Source: CAYMYN01 sp964394665 (GTDB lineage: Bacteria; Planctomycetota; UBA1135; GCA-002686595). Taken from it: DNA of 64,000 nucleotides. Where the stretch lies: positions 32,054 to 96,053 of the forward strand of contig CAYMYN010000020.1 of the NCBI GenBank assembly GCA_964394665.1. Direction: 5' to 3'. The notes beneath the pieces were generated by a model that was given only the letters and a program-made list of their open reading frames with translations, was not told the origin of the DNA and did no database searches. The position numbers and the translations under genes were made by a program. Positions 48,445-63,952 of this stretch are shown piece after piece; within the stretch, counting starts at the first letter, position 1, and the number at the start of each line of letters is the position of its first letter.

Positions 48445-49903
48445 AGGCGCTCCACCTCGGCCCGGAACCGCGCGCCGTGCTCGGCGTGGAAGGCGACCAG
48501 GAGCGGATCGGGCGCCTCGGGTTCGCCCGCCGTGCGCACGTGGGCCGCGGCGACCCCGTCGACGCCGAGCGCGGGATCTTCGCGGCGCGCGACGGTCCAC
48601 AACGCCTGCAGGGCCGCGCCCAGGGCGGCGGACTCGGGCTCGGCGCAGCGCTCGAGGGGTGCATCGAGGGCCGCGGCGAGGATCCGGCGCCACAGCGCGT
48701 TGTGCGCCCCGCCGCCGACGACGCGCACCCGCTCGAGGCGTAGGCCGAGCCCGGTCATGCGGCCCGCGCCCAGGGCCAGGTTGGCCGCGATGCCCTCCAG
48801 CGCCGCGCGGAAGAGCGCGCCGGGGCGCAGGTTCCCGGGGCGCAGGCCCAGGAGCGTGCCGCTCGCCTGGGGCAGATCGGGCACGCGTTCGCCGACGAGG
48901 TAGGGGACGAGGAGCAGCCCTTCGCTGCCCGCGGGGACTTCTGCGGCGAGGCGCGTCAGCTCGGCGAGGCCGAGCCCGAAGGCCGCGGCGAGCTCCTCGA
49001 GCACGCCGGTGGCGTTCATCACGCACAGCAGGGGCAACCAGGCGCCGGTCGAGTCGCAGAAGGGCGCGATCGCGCCCGAGGGATCGACGACCGGCGTCGC
49101 GGAGCGCGTGAAGATCGTGGCCGAGGTCCCCAGGCTCAACACGGCGATGCCCTCGCGCGTGGCGCCGGCGCCGATCGCGCTCAGCATGTTGTCGCCGCCG
49201 CCGCTGGCCAAAGGAACGCCGACGAACTCGGGGGGCAGGCCCAGGAGGCGTGCGCCGCGCCCGTCGAGGGTGCCCGCGACCTCGCCCGCGGTCATCAGCG
49301 GCGGCAGGAGGTCGGCGAAGCCCGGGCCGAGCAGCTCGAGCGCCGCCGGATCGTAGGTCCGCGTGCGCGGATCGAACCAACCCGTGCCCGAGGCGTCGCC
49401 GCACTCGGCCGCGGCCCGGCCCGAGAGCCGCAGGTTCACGTACTCGTGGGGCAGCAGCACGCTGCGCACGGCGGCCCAGCGCGCGGGTTCGCGGCGGCGC
49501 ATCCAGAGCACTTTGGGCGCGGTGAAGCCGGCGGGCAAGCCGCGGCCCAGGGCGCGCGAGAGCTCGGCGGCTTCCTCCGCGCACTCGGTGTCGCACCACA
49601 GCTTGGCCGGCCGCACGACGTCCCCGGCGGCGTCGAGCACCACCAACCCGTGTTGTTGGCCGCTGACGCCGATCCCGCGCAGCTCGCCGGGGCGCGGCTC
49701 GAGGGCGGCCCACAGCTCGCGCGCCACCTCGCCCACGGCCGCGATCCAGGTCGCGGGGTGTTGTTCGGCCGCGCGCGGCCCGAGCCCCTCGAGCAGGCCG
49801 TAGCGCGCTCCGGCGCGCGCGACCACGCCCGCCCGCGGGTCGAGCACCAGGCCCTTGGTGCCCTGGGTCCCGACGTCGAGGCCCAGGTACAGCTCGCGCG
49901 CGG

Positions 49904-49907
<4 letters not shown>
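48408..49907 (-). CDS. xylB: Xylulokinase (FGGY family)
   Basis: 499 residues from a GTG (49907) overlapping the xylA stop. Phosphorylates D-xylulose with ATP. The N-terminal LGLDVGTQGTKGLVLD is the phosphate-binding loop; GVSGQQHGLV carries the substrate-contacting His; LASGGGDNMLSAIGAG with its Asp is the catalytic region; VVGGGAHNALWRRI is the adenosine-binding motif. Located directly after xylose isomerase, which supports xylulose as substrate. Confidence 0.92.
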
Positions 49908-51082
<1,175 letters not shown>

Positions 51083-51123
51083 GGGCGTGCGGGCTGCGTC
51101 GGGGGTGGATCGGGAGGGTCGGC

Positions 51124-52131
51124 TCAGGTCGAGCGGTGCGCCGGGTCGGGGACGGCGCCGTGGCGGCGGGCGAAGAGCAGGGTAGCGACGAGGCCCACGC
51201 CGACCGCGAACCACAGGGTCGCCAGGCGGATCAGGAGCGTGGCCGAGGCGGCCGCCGCCGCGGCCTGGGCGGGCGGCAGGCCGCGGCGCGTGAACTCGCC
51301 GCCCAGCAGCGCGCCCATGGAGGCTTCGGTGACGCCCAGCCCGCCGGGGAAGATCACGAGCACCGCGCCCGCGACCGCCGCCAGCGCGAAGGTGTAGGTG
51401 CAGAAGGAGAGCTCGAGGAAGCCGGGCACGAAGTGCGAGGCCACCAACCAGAAGGCGACGCACTCGAGGCCCCAGCCCACGGTCGCGAGCAGGGTCGGCG
51501 TCGCCAGCTCGCGCGGCCGCAGGAGCACGCGCGTCGAGTCGAGGGCGCCCTCGAGCCGCGGCGCGAGGCGCCCCACGAGCGGCGCCCGCGCGACGAGCGC
51601 CAGGGCCAGGCGTCCGACGCGTTCCGAGCTCGCCAGGGCCAGCAGCAGCGCGCACAGTCCCAGGGTGGCCCAGAACACCCAACCCAGCTCGGGCCGGCTC
51701 GCGAGCCCGCCCACGGCCAACAGCACGAGGAAACCGAGCAGGTCGGTGAAGCGCTCGGCCAGCACGATCGGCGCGCTGCGATGGATCGGCGTGCCGGCCA
51801 CCTGGCGCACGAGCAGGGACTTGAAGGCCTCGCCCAGCTTGCCCGGGGTGACGGTCAGCGCCAGCCCCGCGAGGTAGATCTGGAACGAGGTCCCGCGGGT
51901 GAGCTCGATGCCCAAGAGGGCGCGGTAGCGCTCCCAACGCGGGAACCGCACCACGTAGTTGAGGAAGGAGAGCGCCATCGCCGCCGGCAGCAGCAGCGGC
52001 GGGAAGTCGCGGAGCGCCGCGCGCACGTCGTCGATCCCGGCCCACAGCACGTAGCCCAGGTAGACCAACGCGCCCAGCGCCACGCCCAGGACGATGCGCG
52101 AGATCAGGCTGCGGGGCAGGGCGTCGCTCAC
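51124..52131 (-). CDS. LPG synthase TM-domain / UPF0104 family membrane protein
   Basis: 335 residues from a GTG at 52131. About eight membrane helices. TVTPGKLGEAFKSLLVRQ and FPGGLGVTEASMGALLGG are hallmarks of the family that includes the flippase half of MprF and many glycolipid-associated proteins. The C-terminal aminoacyltransferase domain of MprF is absent. It may move a lipid or a lipid-linked sugar across the inner membrane. It lies 10 bp after the NhaC-type gene and 41 bp before xylA. Confidence 0.85.
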   Translation of the reverse strand: MSDALPRSLISRIVLGVALGALVYLGYVLWAGIDDVRAALRDFPPLLLPAAMALSFLNYVVRFPRWERYRALLGIELTRGTSFQIYLAGLALTVTPGKLGEAFKSLLVRQVAGTPIHRSAPIVLAERFTDLLGFLVLLAVGGLASRPELGWVFWATLGLCALLLALASSERVGRLALALVARAPLVGRLAPRLEGALDSTRVLLRPRELATPTLLATVGWGLECVAFWLVASHFVPGFLELSFCTYTFALAAVAGAVLVIFPGGLGVTEASMGALLGGEFTRRGLPPAQAAAAAASATLLIRLATLWFAVGVGLVATLLFARRHGAVPDPAHRST

Positions 52132-52141
52132 GCTCGCTCCC

Positions 52142-54328
52142 CTAGACCCGCTCGCCGGCCGCGGGGGAGGGCCGCTGCTCGACCCGTTCGCCGAGCACGA
52201 AGAGCGCCAGCACGAGCACCGCCGCCCCCAAGCCCAGGCCGAAGAACGGGCTCCAGCCCAGCACGGTGCACGGCAGGTAGCCGACCGCCATCGCGACCAC
52301 CATCGTCAAGAGCGCGTAGGGGACCTGCGTGCGCACGTGGTCGACGTGGTCGGAGGCCGTCGCCACCGACGAGAGCACGGTCGTGTCCGAGAGCGGCGAG
52401 CAGTGGTCGCCGAAGATCGAGCCCTCGAGCACGGCCCCGATCGAGATCACCATCAGGAGGTGCCCGCCGAGCTCGATCTGATTGCCCAGGGTGTAGGAGA
52501 GGCCGACGACCAGCGGCAGCAGGATCGCCATCGTGCTCCACGAGGAGCCCGTCGCGAAGGACACCGCGCCCGCCAGGGCGAAGAGCATCAGGGGCAGCAG
52601 GGCGGGGTTCAGCACGTCGCCCAACGAGACGGTCAGGAACTGCGCCGTGCCCAGGGACTTCGAGGCCGCGCCGATCATCCAGGCGAGGTACAGGATCAGG
52701 ATCGCGATGCCCATCGAGCGCAGGGTGTTCCAGGCGGCGTGCAGGATCTCGCCGCGCAGGCCCGCGGCCAGCGAGAAGAGGATGCCCAGCACGAGCCCGG
52801 TCGTGGAGCCGTAGAGCAGCGCTCCGTAGCTGTCGCTCTCGCCCAGGAGCTGGGACACGCCGCGCAGCAGGCCGCGTTGCCCGAAGCCCTCGGCCCCCCC
52901 CGATCCCTGCCATCCGGTGGCGAGCATCCACCCGATCGTCACGCCGATGAAGGCCAGCAGCGGCACCACGGCCCGCACGGCCCGCGGCTCGACGCCCTCG
53001 GCGGCCTGCATGGCGGTCGCGCGCTCGCCGACCATCGGCTTGGCGCCGTCGCGCACGAGCTTGCCCTCGCGGCGCGCGCGGCGCTCGGCCGTCAGCATCG
53101 GCCCGAAGTCGCGCCCGCTGACGACCACCGCGCCGACGAAGAAGAGCGTCAGCAGGCAGTAGAAACGATAGGGCAGGGTCTCGATGAAGACCTCGTAGCC
53201 GCGATCGGGGGTCAGGCCCGCGGCGGGGAGCTGGGCGCTGAAGGTCGAAACCTCGTAGGCGATCCAGGTGCTGAAGATCGAGATGCCCGCCACCGGCGCG
53301 GCCGTGCTGTCGACGATGTAGGCGAGTTTCTCGCGCGCGACGCGGAAGCGATCCGAGAGCGGGCGCATGGTCGAGCCGACCAGGATCGTGTTGGCGTAGT
53401 CGTCGAAGAAGACCACCAGCCCCATCAGCCAGCCCGCGATCTGCGTGCGCCGCGCGCTCTTCGCCAGGCGCGCCACGTGGTCCATCACGCCGCGCAGGCC
53501 GCCGTTGCGGGTCACGATCCCGACCATCGCCAGCATGGCGACCACGAAGCCGATGATCTTGAGCCGGTCCTGGTCGCGGAACTCGCCCCAGAAGAAGACC
53601 CCGAACACGTCCGCCAGGCCCCCGGCGACGGTCGCCACGGGCCCCGCGCCGCTCCCCAGGCGCAGCAGCACCGCCGCCATCAGGACCCCCGAGAAGAGCG
53701 CCAGCACCGGCCGCTTGAGTGCCAGGGCCAGCAGGATCGCGACCAGCGGCGGCCAGATCGAGCGCTTGAGCGGCATGCTCCAGTCGCTGACGAAGGTGTG
53801 CCGCGTGCCGTCGGGCAACGACACGGCGAGATCGAGCTCGCCGGGCGCGCTCAGGAGGCGCAGGTTCAGGCCCCCGGGCCGGGGCCACTCGGCGCCGGCG
53901 ATCTCGAGCTCGAGCCCCTCGCTGGCGGCCCAGGTGCGCAGGCCGCGCACCAGGGCGCCGCGCAGCTCGCCGTGGATCAGGAAGGCGCTGGTCTCCTCCT
54001 CGGCCGTGATCACCTCGGCCGGGATCTCGGCGCCCAGGCCGCGCGTCTCGTAACGCGCGCCGTAGATCGTCAGCCGACCCGCGCTGGGACGGCGCTCGAG
54101 GCTGCCGTCCTCGAGCTGCACCTCCTTCCAGGCCGTGGCCTCGAAGGCCGGGGACGCGAGCGCCACCGAGATCGGCGTCGGGGGGCTCTCTCCCTCGGCG
54201 GCGCGGTCGCTCACCGTCCACAGGTCCGCCGCGCGCTGCACCGCGAGGCGATGGGGATCCGCCTCGGGCATCAGCGCCACCAGGACGAGGATCACGACCA
54301 CGACCACTCCGCTCAGGATCCGAGCCAT
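52142..54328 (-). CDS. NhaC-type Na+/H+ antiporter family protein with N-terminal soluble domain
   Basis: 728 residues. Residue 7-20 is a membrane helix; about 25-185 is a soluble domain (probably periplasmic) with no recognisable family; the rest has about eleven membrane segments. FFDDYANTILVGSTMR, GISIFSTWIAYEVSTF and GSIFGDHCSPLSDTTVLSS are characteristic of the NhaC superfamily, which exchanges sodium for protons or transports amino/dicarboxylic acids. The N-terminal extension is not usual for NhaC. Start: ATG at 54328. Confidence 0.85.
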   Translation of the reverse strand: MARILSGVVVVVILVLVALMPEADPHRLAVQRAADLWTVSDRAAEGESPPTPISVALASPAFEATAWKEVQLEDGSLERRPSAGRLTIYGARYETRGLGAEIPAEVITAEEETSAFLIHGELRGALVRGLRTWAASEGLELEIAGAEWPRPGGLNLRLLSAPGELDLAVSLPDGTRHTFVSDWSMPLKRSIWPPLVAILLALALKRPVLALFSGVLMAAVLLRLGSGAGPVATVAGGLADVFGVFFWGEFRDQDRLKIIGFVVAMLAMVGIVTRNGGLRGVMDHVARLAKSARRTQIAGWLMGLVVFFDDYANTILVGSTMRPLSDRFRVAREKLAYIVDSTAAPVAGISIFSTWIAYEVSTFSAQLPAAGLTPDRGYEVFIETLPYRFYCLLTLFFVGAVVVSGRDFGPMLTAERRARREGKLVRDGAKPMVGERATAMQAAEGVEPRAVRAVVPLLAFIGVTIGWMLATGWQGSGGAEGFGQRGLLRGVSQLLGESDSYGALLYGSTTGLVLGILFSLAAGLRGEILHAAWNTLRSMGIAILILYLAWMIGAASKSLGTAQFLTVSLGDVLNPALLPLMLFALAGAVSFATGSSWSTMAILLPLVVGLSYTLGNQIELGGHLLMVISIGAVLEGSIFGDHCSPLSDTTVLSSVATASDHVDHVRTQVPYALLTMVVAMAVGYLPCTVLGWSPFFGLGLGAAVLVLALFVLGERVEQRPSPAAGERV

Positions 54329-54468
54329 GGCGGCGGATCCTAAGGACAGGCGCCCCCCGGTGCGATGCTCGACCGGACCCCGGCGGGGGCGCCGGTGGCG
54401 GGGGAGCGGCGGCGCTTCCAGCGCACCGGCGCCGCTGCTAGGCTCCCGGTCCCGCGCCCATCCCCGCC

Positions 54469-55038
54469 ATGCCGCTGCTCTCCGAGGACTCCCTGACCGC
54501 CGATCTGCCCTGGGCGATGATCGGGGTCGTGTTGGTCGCGGCCCTCCTGGGGCTGGTGTGGTTGGTGCTGGCCCAACTGCGCGCCCTCGAGCAGCGCTTG
54601 GCCAAGCTCGATCGGCTCGAGGACCTGCGCACCCTGCTCGCGCGCCTGGTCGAATCCGGGGCGGGCCTCGACCTGCGGCGCATCGAGCACGTCCTGATCG
54701 ACCTGCGCGACGCCCAGCGGCGCCTCGAGCCGCGGCTGCTCGACCTGGCCGAGAAGGGCGGCGCGCGGGCCGCCGTCGAGCCCGGCGAGGGTGGCCGACC
54801 CGCCGGTGCCGCGCCCCTCGCCGAACGGGCGGTCAATCGCCTGTTGGCCCTGGGCTACGAACGCGTCCAGGTGGTGAGCGGGCCGGCGGAGCTGGCCGAG
54901 CTCGACCAGTCGGACGGCGACGGCGAGATCCGGGTCGAGGCCCGCCGCGACGGCGCCGTCCACAAGGGCCGGGTGCTGGTGCGCGGGGGGGCCGTGACCG
55001 GCGCCGAGTTGCGCTCGGTGCACTCGATGTTCCCCTGA
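54469..55038 (+). CDS. Small single-pass membrane protein with coiled coil
   Basis: 189 residues. One membrane helix (about 15-38), then a charged coiled coil (about 38-95), a Gly/Pro linker, and a small C-terminal domain (about 115-189) of alternating Val/Arg/Gly strands. No family recognised. The reading frame has good codon character, and the gene ends 56 bp before asnS on the same strand. A possible -10 box TAGGCT lies at 54439-54444. Confidence 0.6.
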   Translation: MPLLSEDSLTADLPWAMIGVVLVAALLGLVWLVLAQLRALEQRLAKLDRLEDLRTLLARLVESGAGLDLRRIEHVLIDLRDAQRRLEPRLLDLAEKGGARAAVEPGEGGRPAGAAPLAERAVNRLLALGYERVQVVSGPAELAELDQSDGDGEIRVEARRDGAVHKGRVLVRGGAVTGAELRSVHSMFP

Positions 55039-55094
55039 AGCCCGCGCCGCGAATCCGCGCCCACCGGCCCCTTCCCGCTCCTCCCCCGCGCTTC

Positions 55095-56396
<1,302 letters not shown>

Positions 56397-56410
56397 TCCG
56401 GGGTCCGGGC

Positions 56411-57505
56411 TCAGGCCCACTCGTCGAGGCGCAGCTCGACGAGCTCCTCGATGCGGCGCGCGCAGCGGGCGTACTCCTCGAGGCTGCCGCCGAAGGGATC
56501 GGGGACGTCCGCGCCTTCGGGGTCGAGCAGGGTCACGTGCGCGTCCTTGCCCGGCGGCAGCAGGAGGCGCAGGGCCTCGCGGTGCGAGGCGGTCAGGCAG
56601 TAGACGCGGTCCTGGGCCAGGATGTCCTCGAGGATCGCGGGGCTCGAGCGGTGGGGGGCGAGGTCGATGCCGCGTTCGGCGAGCGCGCTCACCGCGTGCG
56701 GCGAGGCGGCCGAGCCCGCGGCCGCGAAGACGCCCATCGAGCGCAGGCCGAAGCCGAACTCCCAAAGGCGCGCGGGCTGCACGCCCAGGCGCCGTGCCAG
56801 GTGCGCGCGGGCCAGGCCCTCGGCCATCGGGCTGCGGCAGGTGTTGCCCGTGCAGACGAAGGCGATGCGCAGGCCGCCGATGGCGCGCAGTTGTTCCAGG
56901 GTGTGCAGGCCCGTGCGCAGGAGCTCGAAGTGGCCCGGGCCCACGCGCAGCACGCTCGAACCTTCGCCCAGGCGCGCCGGGCCGCCGTCGGCGACCAGGG
57001 CCAGCTCGCCCGTGAACTCCGCTTCGACCGCCGCGGCCTCGCCCAGGGGCGCGCCGCCGTGGCGATTGGCGCTCGAGAGCACGACCGGGAAGTCGAGCTC
57101 GTTCAAGACCCCGGCCGTGCCGGCGTGGGCCGGCAGACGCACGCCGGTCCAGCCGCCCTCGGCGATGCGCTCGAGCCCCGCGGGCACGCCGGGCAGGACC
57201 AGGGTCAGGGGCCCGGGCCAGTAGCGCCGCGCCAGGCGCAGGGCGAGGGGCGAGACGCGCCCGAAGCGCTCGAGGGCGGCGTGCGTGCCGACGTGCCAGG
57301 TGAGCGCCATGCTCGGTGGCCGGCCCTTGACCTCGCGCAGGCGCGCCAGGCCCCCTTCGTGGTCCGCCCGCGCGGCGATGCCGTAGACCGTCTCGGTCGG
57401 TAGGGCGACCAACTCGCCGGCCGCGAGCAGGACGCGGACGCGCTCGATCGAGGCGGGGTCGGGGGCGGTGTCGGGGAGGACGAGGCGCTCGGGACGGGGG
57501 GGCAT
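56411..57505 (-). CDS. Fusion of Sua5/TsaC-type threonylcarbamoyl-AMP synthase and YwlE-like low-molecular-weight phosphatase
   Basis: 364 residues. Residues 1-205 are a Sua5/YrdC domain (ALPTETVYGIAARA, KGRPPSMAL, SSANRHGG), which makes threonylcarbamoyl-AMP for tRNA t6A. Residues 212-364 are a low-molecular-weight phosphatase: catalytic loop CTGNTCRS (Cys218 to Arg224), general acid Asp336 in DVPDPFGGS, and MGVFAAAGSAASPHA. Thr222 sits where Bacillus YwlE has the Thr that favours phosphoarginine (tyrosine phosphatases often have Ile there). In Bacillus, ywlC (Sua5) and ywlE are neighbours; here they are fused. Predicted: t6A synthesis and protein-arginine dephosphorylation in one chain. The phosphatase specificity is inferred. 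Confidence 0.85.
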   Translation of the reverse strand: MPPRPERLVLPDTAPDPASIERVRVLLAAGELVALPTETVYGIAARADHEGGLARLREVKGRPPSMALTWHVGTHAALERFGRVSPLALRLARRYWPGPLTLVLPGVPAGLERIAEGGWTGVRLPAHAGTAGVLNELDFPVVLSSANRHGGAPLGEAAAVEAEFTGELALVADGGPARLGEGSSVLRVGPGHFELLRTGLHTLEQLRAIGGLRIAFVCTGNTCRSPMAEGLARAHLARRLGVQPARLWEFGFGLRSMGVFAAAGSAASPHAVSALAERGIDLAPHRSSPAILEDILAQDRVYCLTASHREALRLLLPPGKDAHVTLLDPEGADVPDPFGGSLEEYARCARRIEELVELRLDEWA

Positions 57506-57633
57506 GGGGGGGCGCCCGGACGGGCGATGGGTGCGGGGATGCCGGGCGCGGCCGTTGGTAGCCTATCCGCCCCCTGCTCCCAACCCAAGCCACGCGGCGC
57601 GTCGGCGGGCGCAGCCGAGGACGCCCACGAGCC

Positions 57634-58541
57634 ATGTCCAGCGAACCGCGCGATCCCAAGCTCCCGCCCACGGTCGAGTCCGCGCGCGCGCAGGTGGCCT
57701 TCCTCTCGCGCCTGGCCGGCGGCCTCGCCCACGAGATCAAGAACCCGCTCTCGACCATGGCCATCAACCTGACCTTGCTCGAGGAGGAGTGGAAGCGCGC
57801 CGCCCAGGCCCGCAGCCCCCAGCACCCCGAGCTCTCGCCCCGCGAACAGCGCTGCATGAAACGCGTGGCGACCCTCAAGCGCGAGGTCCAGCGGCTGGAG
57901 GTGATCCTGGACGAGTTCCTGCGCTACGCCCGCGGGGGCGAGGTCAACCGCGCGCCCAAGGACCTCGTGGGCAGCGTTCGCGAGGTGCTCGAGTTCGTCG
58001 AGCCCGAGGACGAGCTGGCCGGCATCCGCCATCACGTCGATCTGCCGAGCTCGCTGCCGCTGGTGATGCTCGACGACGGGGCGTTCCGCCAGGCGCTCCT
58101 GAATCTCTTGGTCAACGCGCGCCAGGCCATGCCCTCCGGCGGCGAGCTGCTGGTGCGGCTCGCGCGCGAGGGAAACTTCGCCGTGTTGACCGTCACCGAC
58201 ACCGGCGTGGGAATGGACGAGGAGGCCCTGCGGCGCTGCTTCGAGGTGTATTGGTCGACGAAGAAGAACGGCACGGGTCTGGGCCTGGCGACCACGCGGC
58301 GCATCGTCGAGGAGCACGGCGGCACGATCGACGTGATCTCCGAGCTCGGCCGCGGCACGAGCTTCCGCGTCGTGCTGCCGCTCCTGGTCGAGATCCCCTC
58401 CCAGGCGCGGCGCAGCGAGCTGGTGCGCGAGTCGCCCTCCGGGGCCGAGGTGGTCGACGTGGAACTCGACCCCGAGCCCGAACTCGAACCGCGGCCCGAG
58501 CCGCGGCCCGGTGAACGGGGTCCCGGCCGGGGGGCCGCGCG

Positions 58542-58545
<4 letters not shown>
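57634..58545 (+). CDS. Sensor histidine kinase, NtrB-like
   Basis: 303 residues. No membrane helices or sensor domain; it is a bare transmitter. HisKA with His33 in AHEIKNPLST, N-box LLVNARQAM, G1 DTGVGM, F-box and G2 STKKNGTGLGLA, GTSF. The C-terminal tail is Pro/Glu-rich. It overlaps the regulator gene by ATGA and is surely its partner. Signals probably reach it through protein partners in the cytoplasm. Confidence 0.9.
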
Positions 58546-59912
<1,367 letters not shown>

Positions 59913-59973
59913 GCCGCTCCACCGCCACCCGTCACGGACCCGATCCCACCGACCCCCGACCCGGAGACGCGCC

Positions 59974-60633
59974 TTGCCCGAGTCCGAACCCCTCGACCTG
60001 ATCCGCAGCAACCGCGAGTGGGCCGCCCGCCGGCGGCGCGAGGATCCCGAGTTCTTCGCGCGCCTGGCCCGCCAACAGGCGCCCCGATACCTGTGGATCG
60101 GGTGCTCCGACAGCCGCGTGCCGGCCAACGAGATCGTGGGCCGTGACCCGGGCGAGATGTTCGTGCACCGCAACGTGGCCAACGTGGTCGTGCACACCGA
60201 CCTCAATTCCCTCTCGGTGCTGCAGTTCGCGGTGGAGGTGCTGGAGGTGCGGCACGTCATCGTCTGCGGCCACTACGGCTGCGGCGGCGTGCGCGCCGCC
60301 TGGCGCGGGGTGCCCGTGGGTCTGGTCGACAACTGGTTGCGCCACATCCAGGACGTGGCCGCGCCCTACCGCGAGGTGCTCGCGGGCCTGGCCTCGGAGG
60401 AACACAGCGTGGCGCGCCTGTGCGAGCTCAACGTGCTGGCGCAGGTCGAGCACGTGGCCCGCACGACGGTCGTGCAGGACGCCTGGCGACGCGGCCGGGC
60501 GCTGAGCGTGCGGGGCTGGGTCTACGGCCTCGCGGATGGGTTGCTGAAGGACCTGGGGCTGTGCCTCGAGGGCGGCGAGGATCCCGAGGTCGAGCTCCAG
60601 CGGGCGAGCCTGCGGCTGCTCGAAGGCGGCTGA
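59974..60633 (+). CDS. can: Beta-carbonic anhydrase
   Basis: 219 residues from a TTG at 59974 (an ATG start is not available upstream). Hydrates CO2. Zinc ligands Cys44 (WIGCSDSRVP), His100 and Cys103 (CGHYGCGGV), with Asp46 and Arg48 as the catalytic dyad. The interface region NVANVVVHTDLNSLSVLQ is typical of clade B. It follows the NtrC gene by 61 bp. Confidence 0.94.
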   Translation: MPESEPLDLIRSNREWAARRRREDPEFFARLARQQAPRYLWIGCSDSRVPANEIVGRDPGEMFVHRNVANVVVHTDLNSLSVLQFAVEVLEVRHVIVCGHYGCGGVRAAWRGVPVGLVDNWLRHIQDVAAPYREVLAGLASEEHSVARLCELNVLAQVEHVARTTVVQDAWRRGRALSVRGWVYGLADGLLKDLGLCLEGGEDPEVELQRASLRLLEGG

Positions 60634-60829
60634 AGCGGGCCGGGCGTGCCTGCCAAAACGGCGCCCGACCCCGTCGGGTGCCCGCCGCAGGCTGCCGATC
60701 CGGCAGCGACCGGCCCGGCCATCGATCCCTAAATCCTTATCGGACAGTGCTTTGCGTCGCGCCAGCCCGGCACGGCGTTTGACTCCAGGGGCGTCCGAAC
60801 GCAGCCCCCGGCGCATCCCTGGAGAACCC
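60634..60829 (+). promoter_or_regulatory. Upstream region of dnaK
   Basis: This 196-bp region holds a 6-bp stem with 3-nt loop at 60664-60678 (extended by two weaker pairs), which could end the can transcript, a second small stem at 60692-60706, and a conspicuously AT-rich patch (CCTAAATCCTTAT, 60728-60740) that is a likely promoter. No CIRCE element (TTAGCACTC-N9-GAGTGCTAA) is present, so HrcA-type control is not supported. Confidence 0.5.
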
Positions 60830-62731
<1,902 letters not shown>

Positions 62732-62752
62732 GCTGCGGGTCATTCCCAGGCG

Positions 62753-62788
62753 CGGCGGGCGCCCGGCCGAAGGGTCGGGCGCCCGCCG
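62753..62788 (+). terminator. Strong intrinsic terminator after dnaK
   Basis: A 16-bp stem with one G-T pair (62753-62768 with 62773-62788) and a 4-nt GAAG loop, followed by TGTTT. It starts 22 bp after the dnaK stop. Confidence 0.85.
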
Positions 62789-62950
62789 TGTTTCGGAGTC
62801 GGGCGCGCGCGCACTCCGCTCGCGCGGGACGCCACGAGCCGGAGGCGCGGAAGTTCGGTGACCCACGCGCCCGCCGCGGGGTACGGGCGGCGGGCGCGCG
62901 GACGGGCGCCGTTTGAGCCCCGGCGCCCCCCCCGATACCCTCCCCGCCCC

Positions 62951-63952
62951 GTGATCCAGGTCTCCCATCTCACCCGGCGCTTCGGCTCGTTGCTGGCCGT
63001 CGACGACGTCTCCTTCGAGATCGCGCGCGGCGAGGTCGTGGGGTTCCTCGGCCCCAATGGCGCGGGGAAGACGACCACCATGCGCATCCTCTCGGGCTAC
63101 CTGCCCGCGACCTCGGGCGCGGTGCGGGTGGCCGGGCACGACGTGCTGCGCCGCTCGATGGAGGTCCGCCGCCGCATCGGCTACCTGCCCGAGGCCGTGC
63201 CGCTCTATCGCGAGCTGCGGGTGGTCGAGATGCTCGAGTTCCAGGGCCGCTTGCACGCCATCCCGCGCGCCGAGCGCCGCCGGCGCATCGGGGACGTGTT
63301 GGAGCGCGTCGGCCTCGCCGATCGCGCGCGCCAACAGGTGGGGGCCCTCTCCCGCGGCCTGCGCCAGCGCGCGGGTCTGGCGGTGGCCCTGCTCCCGGAC
63401 CCGGACGTGCTGATCCTGGACGAGCCCACGAGCGGCCTCGACCCGGTGCAGCGCATCGAGGTGCGGGCCCTGATCCAGGCCCTCGGCGCGCGCCACACGG
63501 TGCTGCTCTCCTCGCACATCCTGCCCGAGATCGAGGCCGTCTGCCCGCGCGTGATCGTGCTGCACAAGGGCCGGCTGGCGGCCGACGGCACGCCCGAGGA
63601 ACTCGTGCGCCAACTCGGCGGCGAGAGCGCGCTGCGCCTCGAGGTCGAGGTCGGCGCGGCGATCGAGGCGGCGCGCGCACGCCTGGCGGCCCTGCCCGGC
63701 GTGCGGCGCGTGGAGCTGGCCCCCGCCCGGCCCGGCGATCCCTTCCGTGCCTTCGAGCTCGCCTGCTCGGAGGACCGGCGCGCGGAGGTGGGCGAACTGG
63801 TGCGCGCCGCCGGTTGGCCGCTGCGCGAGCTCTCCTGGCGCCGCCCGACCCTCGAGCGGCTCTTCGCGCGCATCGCGCTGGAGCTCGAGGACGGCGACCC
63901 GACCCCCGTCCGGAACTCGGACCCGCTCGACCGCGGCGAGGTCGTGCTCTGA
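62951..63952 (+). CDS. ABC transporter ATP-binding protein, gliding-motility/GldA type
   Basis: 333 residues from the GTG at 62951 (VIQVSHLTRRFG); an in-frame ATG at 62858 would add an Arg/Pro-rich leader that lacks family support. Walker A GPNGAGKT, Q-loop YLPEAVPLYREL, signature LSRGLRQRAGLAVAL, Walker B VLILDEPTSGLD and switch His (SSHIL) are present. The C-terminal about 90 residues are the extra domain seen in GldA/NosF-type exporters. The stop overlaps the next gene's ATG (TGATG). Confidence 0.88.
   Translation: MIQVSHLTRRFGSLLAVDDVSFEIARGEVVGFLGPNGAGKTTTMRILSGYLPATSGAVRVAGHDVLRRSMEVRRRIGYLPEAVPLYRELRVVEMLEFQGRLHAIPRAERRRRIGDVLERVGLADRARQQVGALSRGLRQRAGLAVALLPDPDVLILDEPTSGLDPVQRIEVRALIQALGARHTVLLSSHILPEIEAVCPRVIVLHKGRLAADGTPEELVRQLGGESALRLEVEVGAAIEAARARLAALPGVRRVELAPARPGDPFRAFELACSEDRRAEVGELVRAAGWPLRELSWRRPTLERLFARIALELEDGDPTPVRNSDPLDRGEVVL

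Noticed and set aside
60768..60783. Sigma-54-like element CGGCACG-N4-TTGAC upstream of dnaK
   Set aside because: The invariant GC of the -12 element is absent, and the T of the -24 element is C, despite the nearby NtrC gene.
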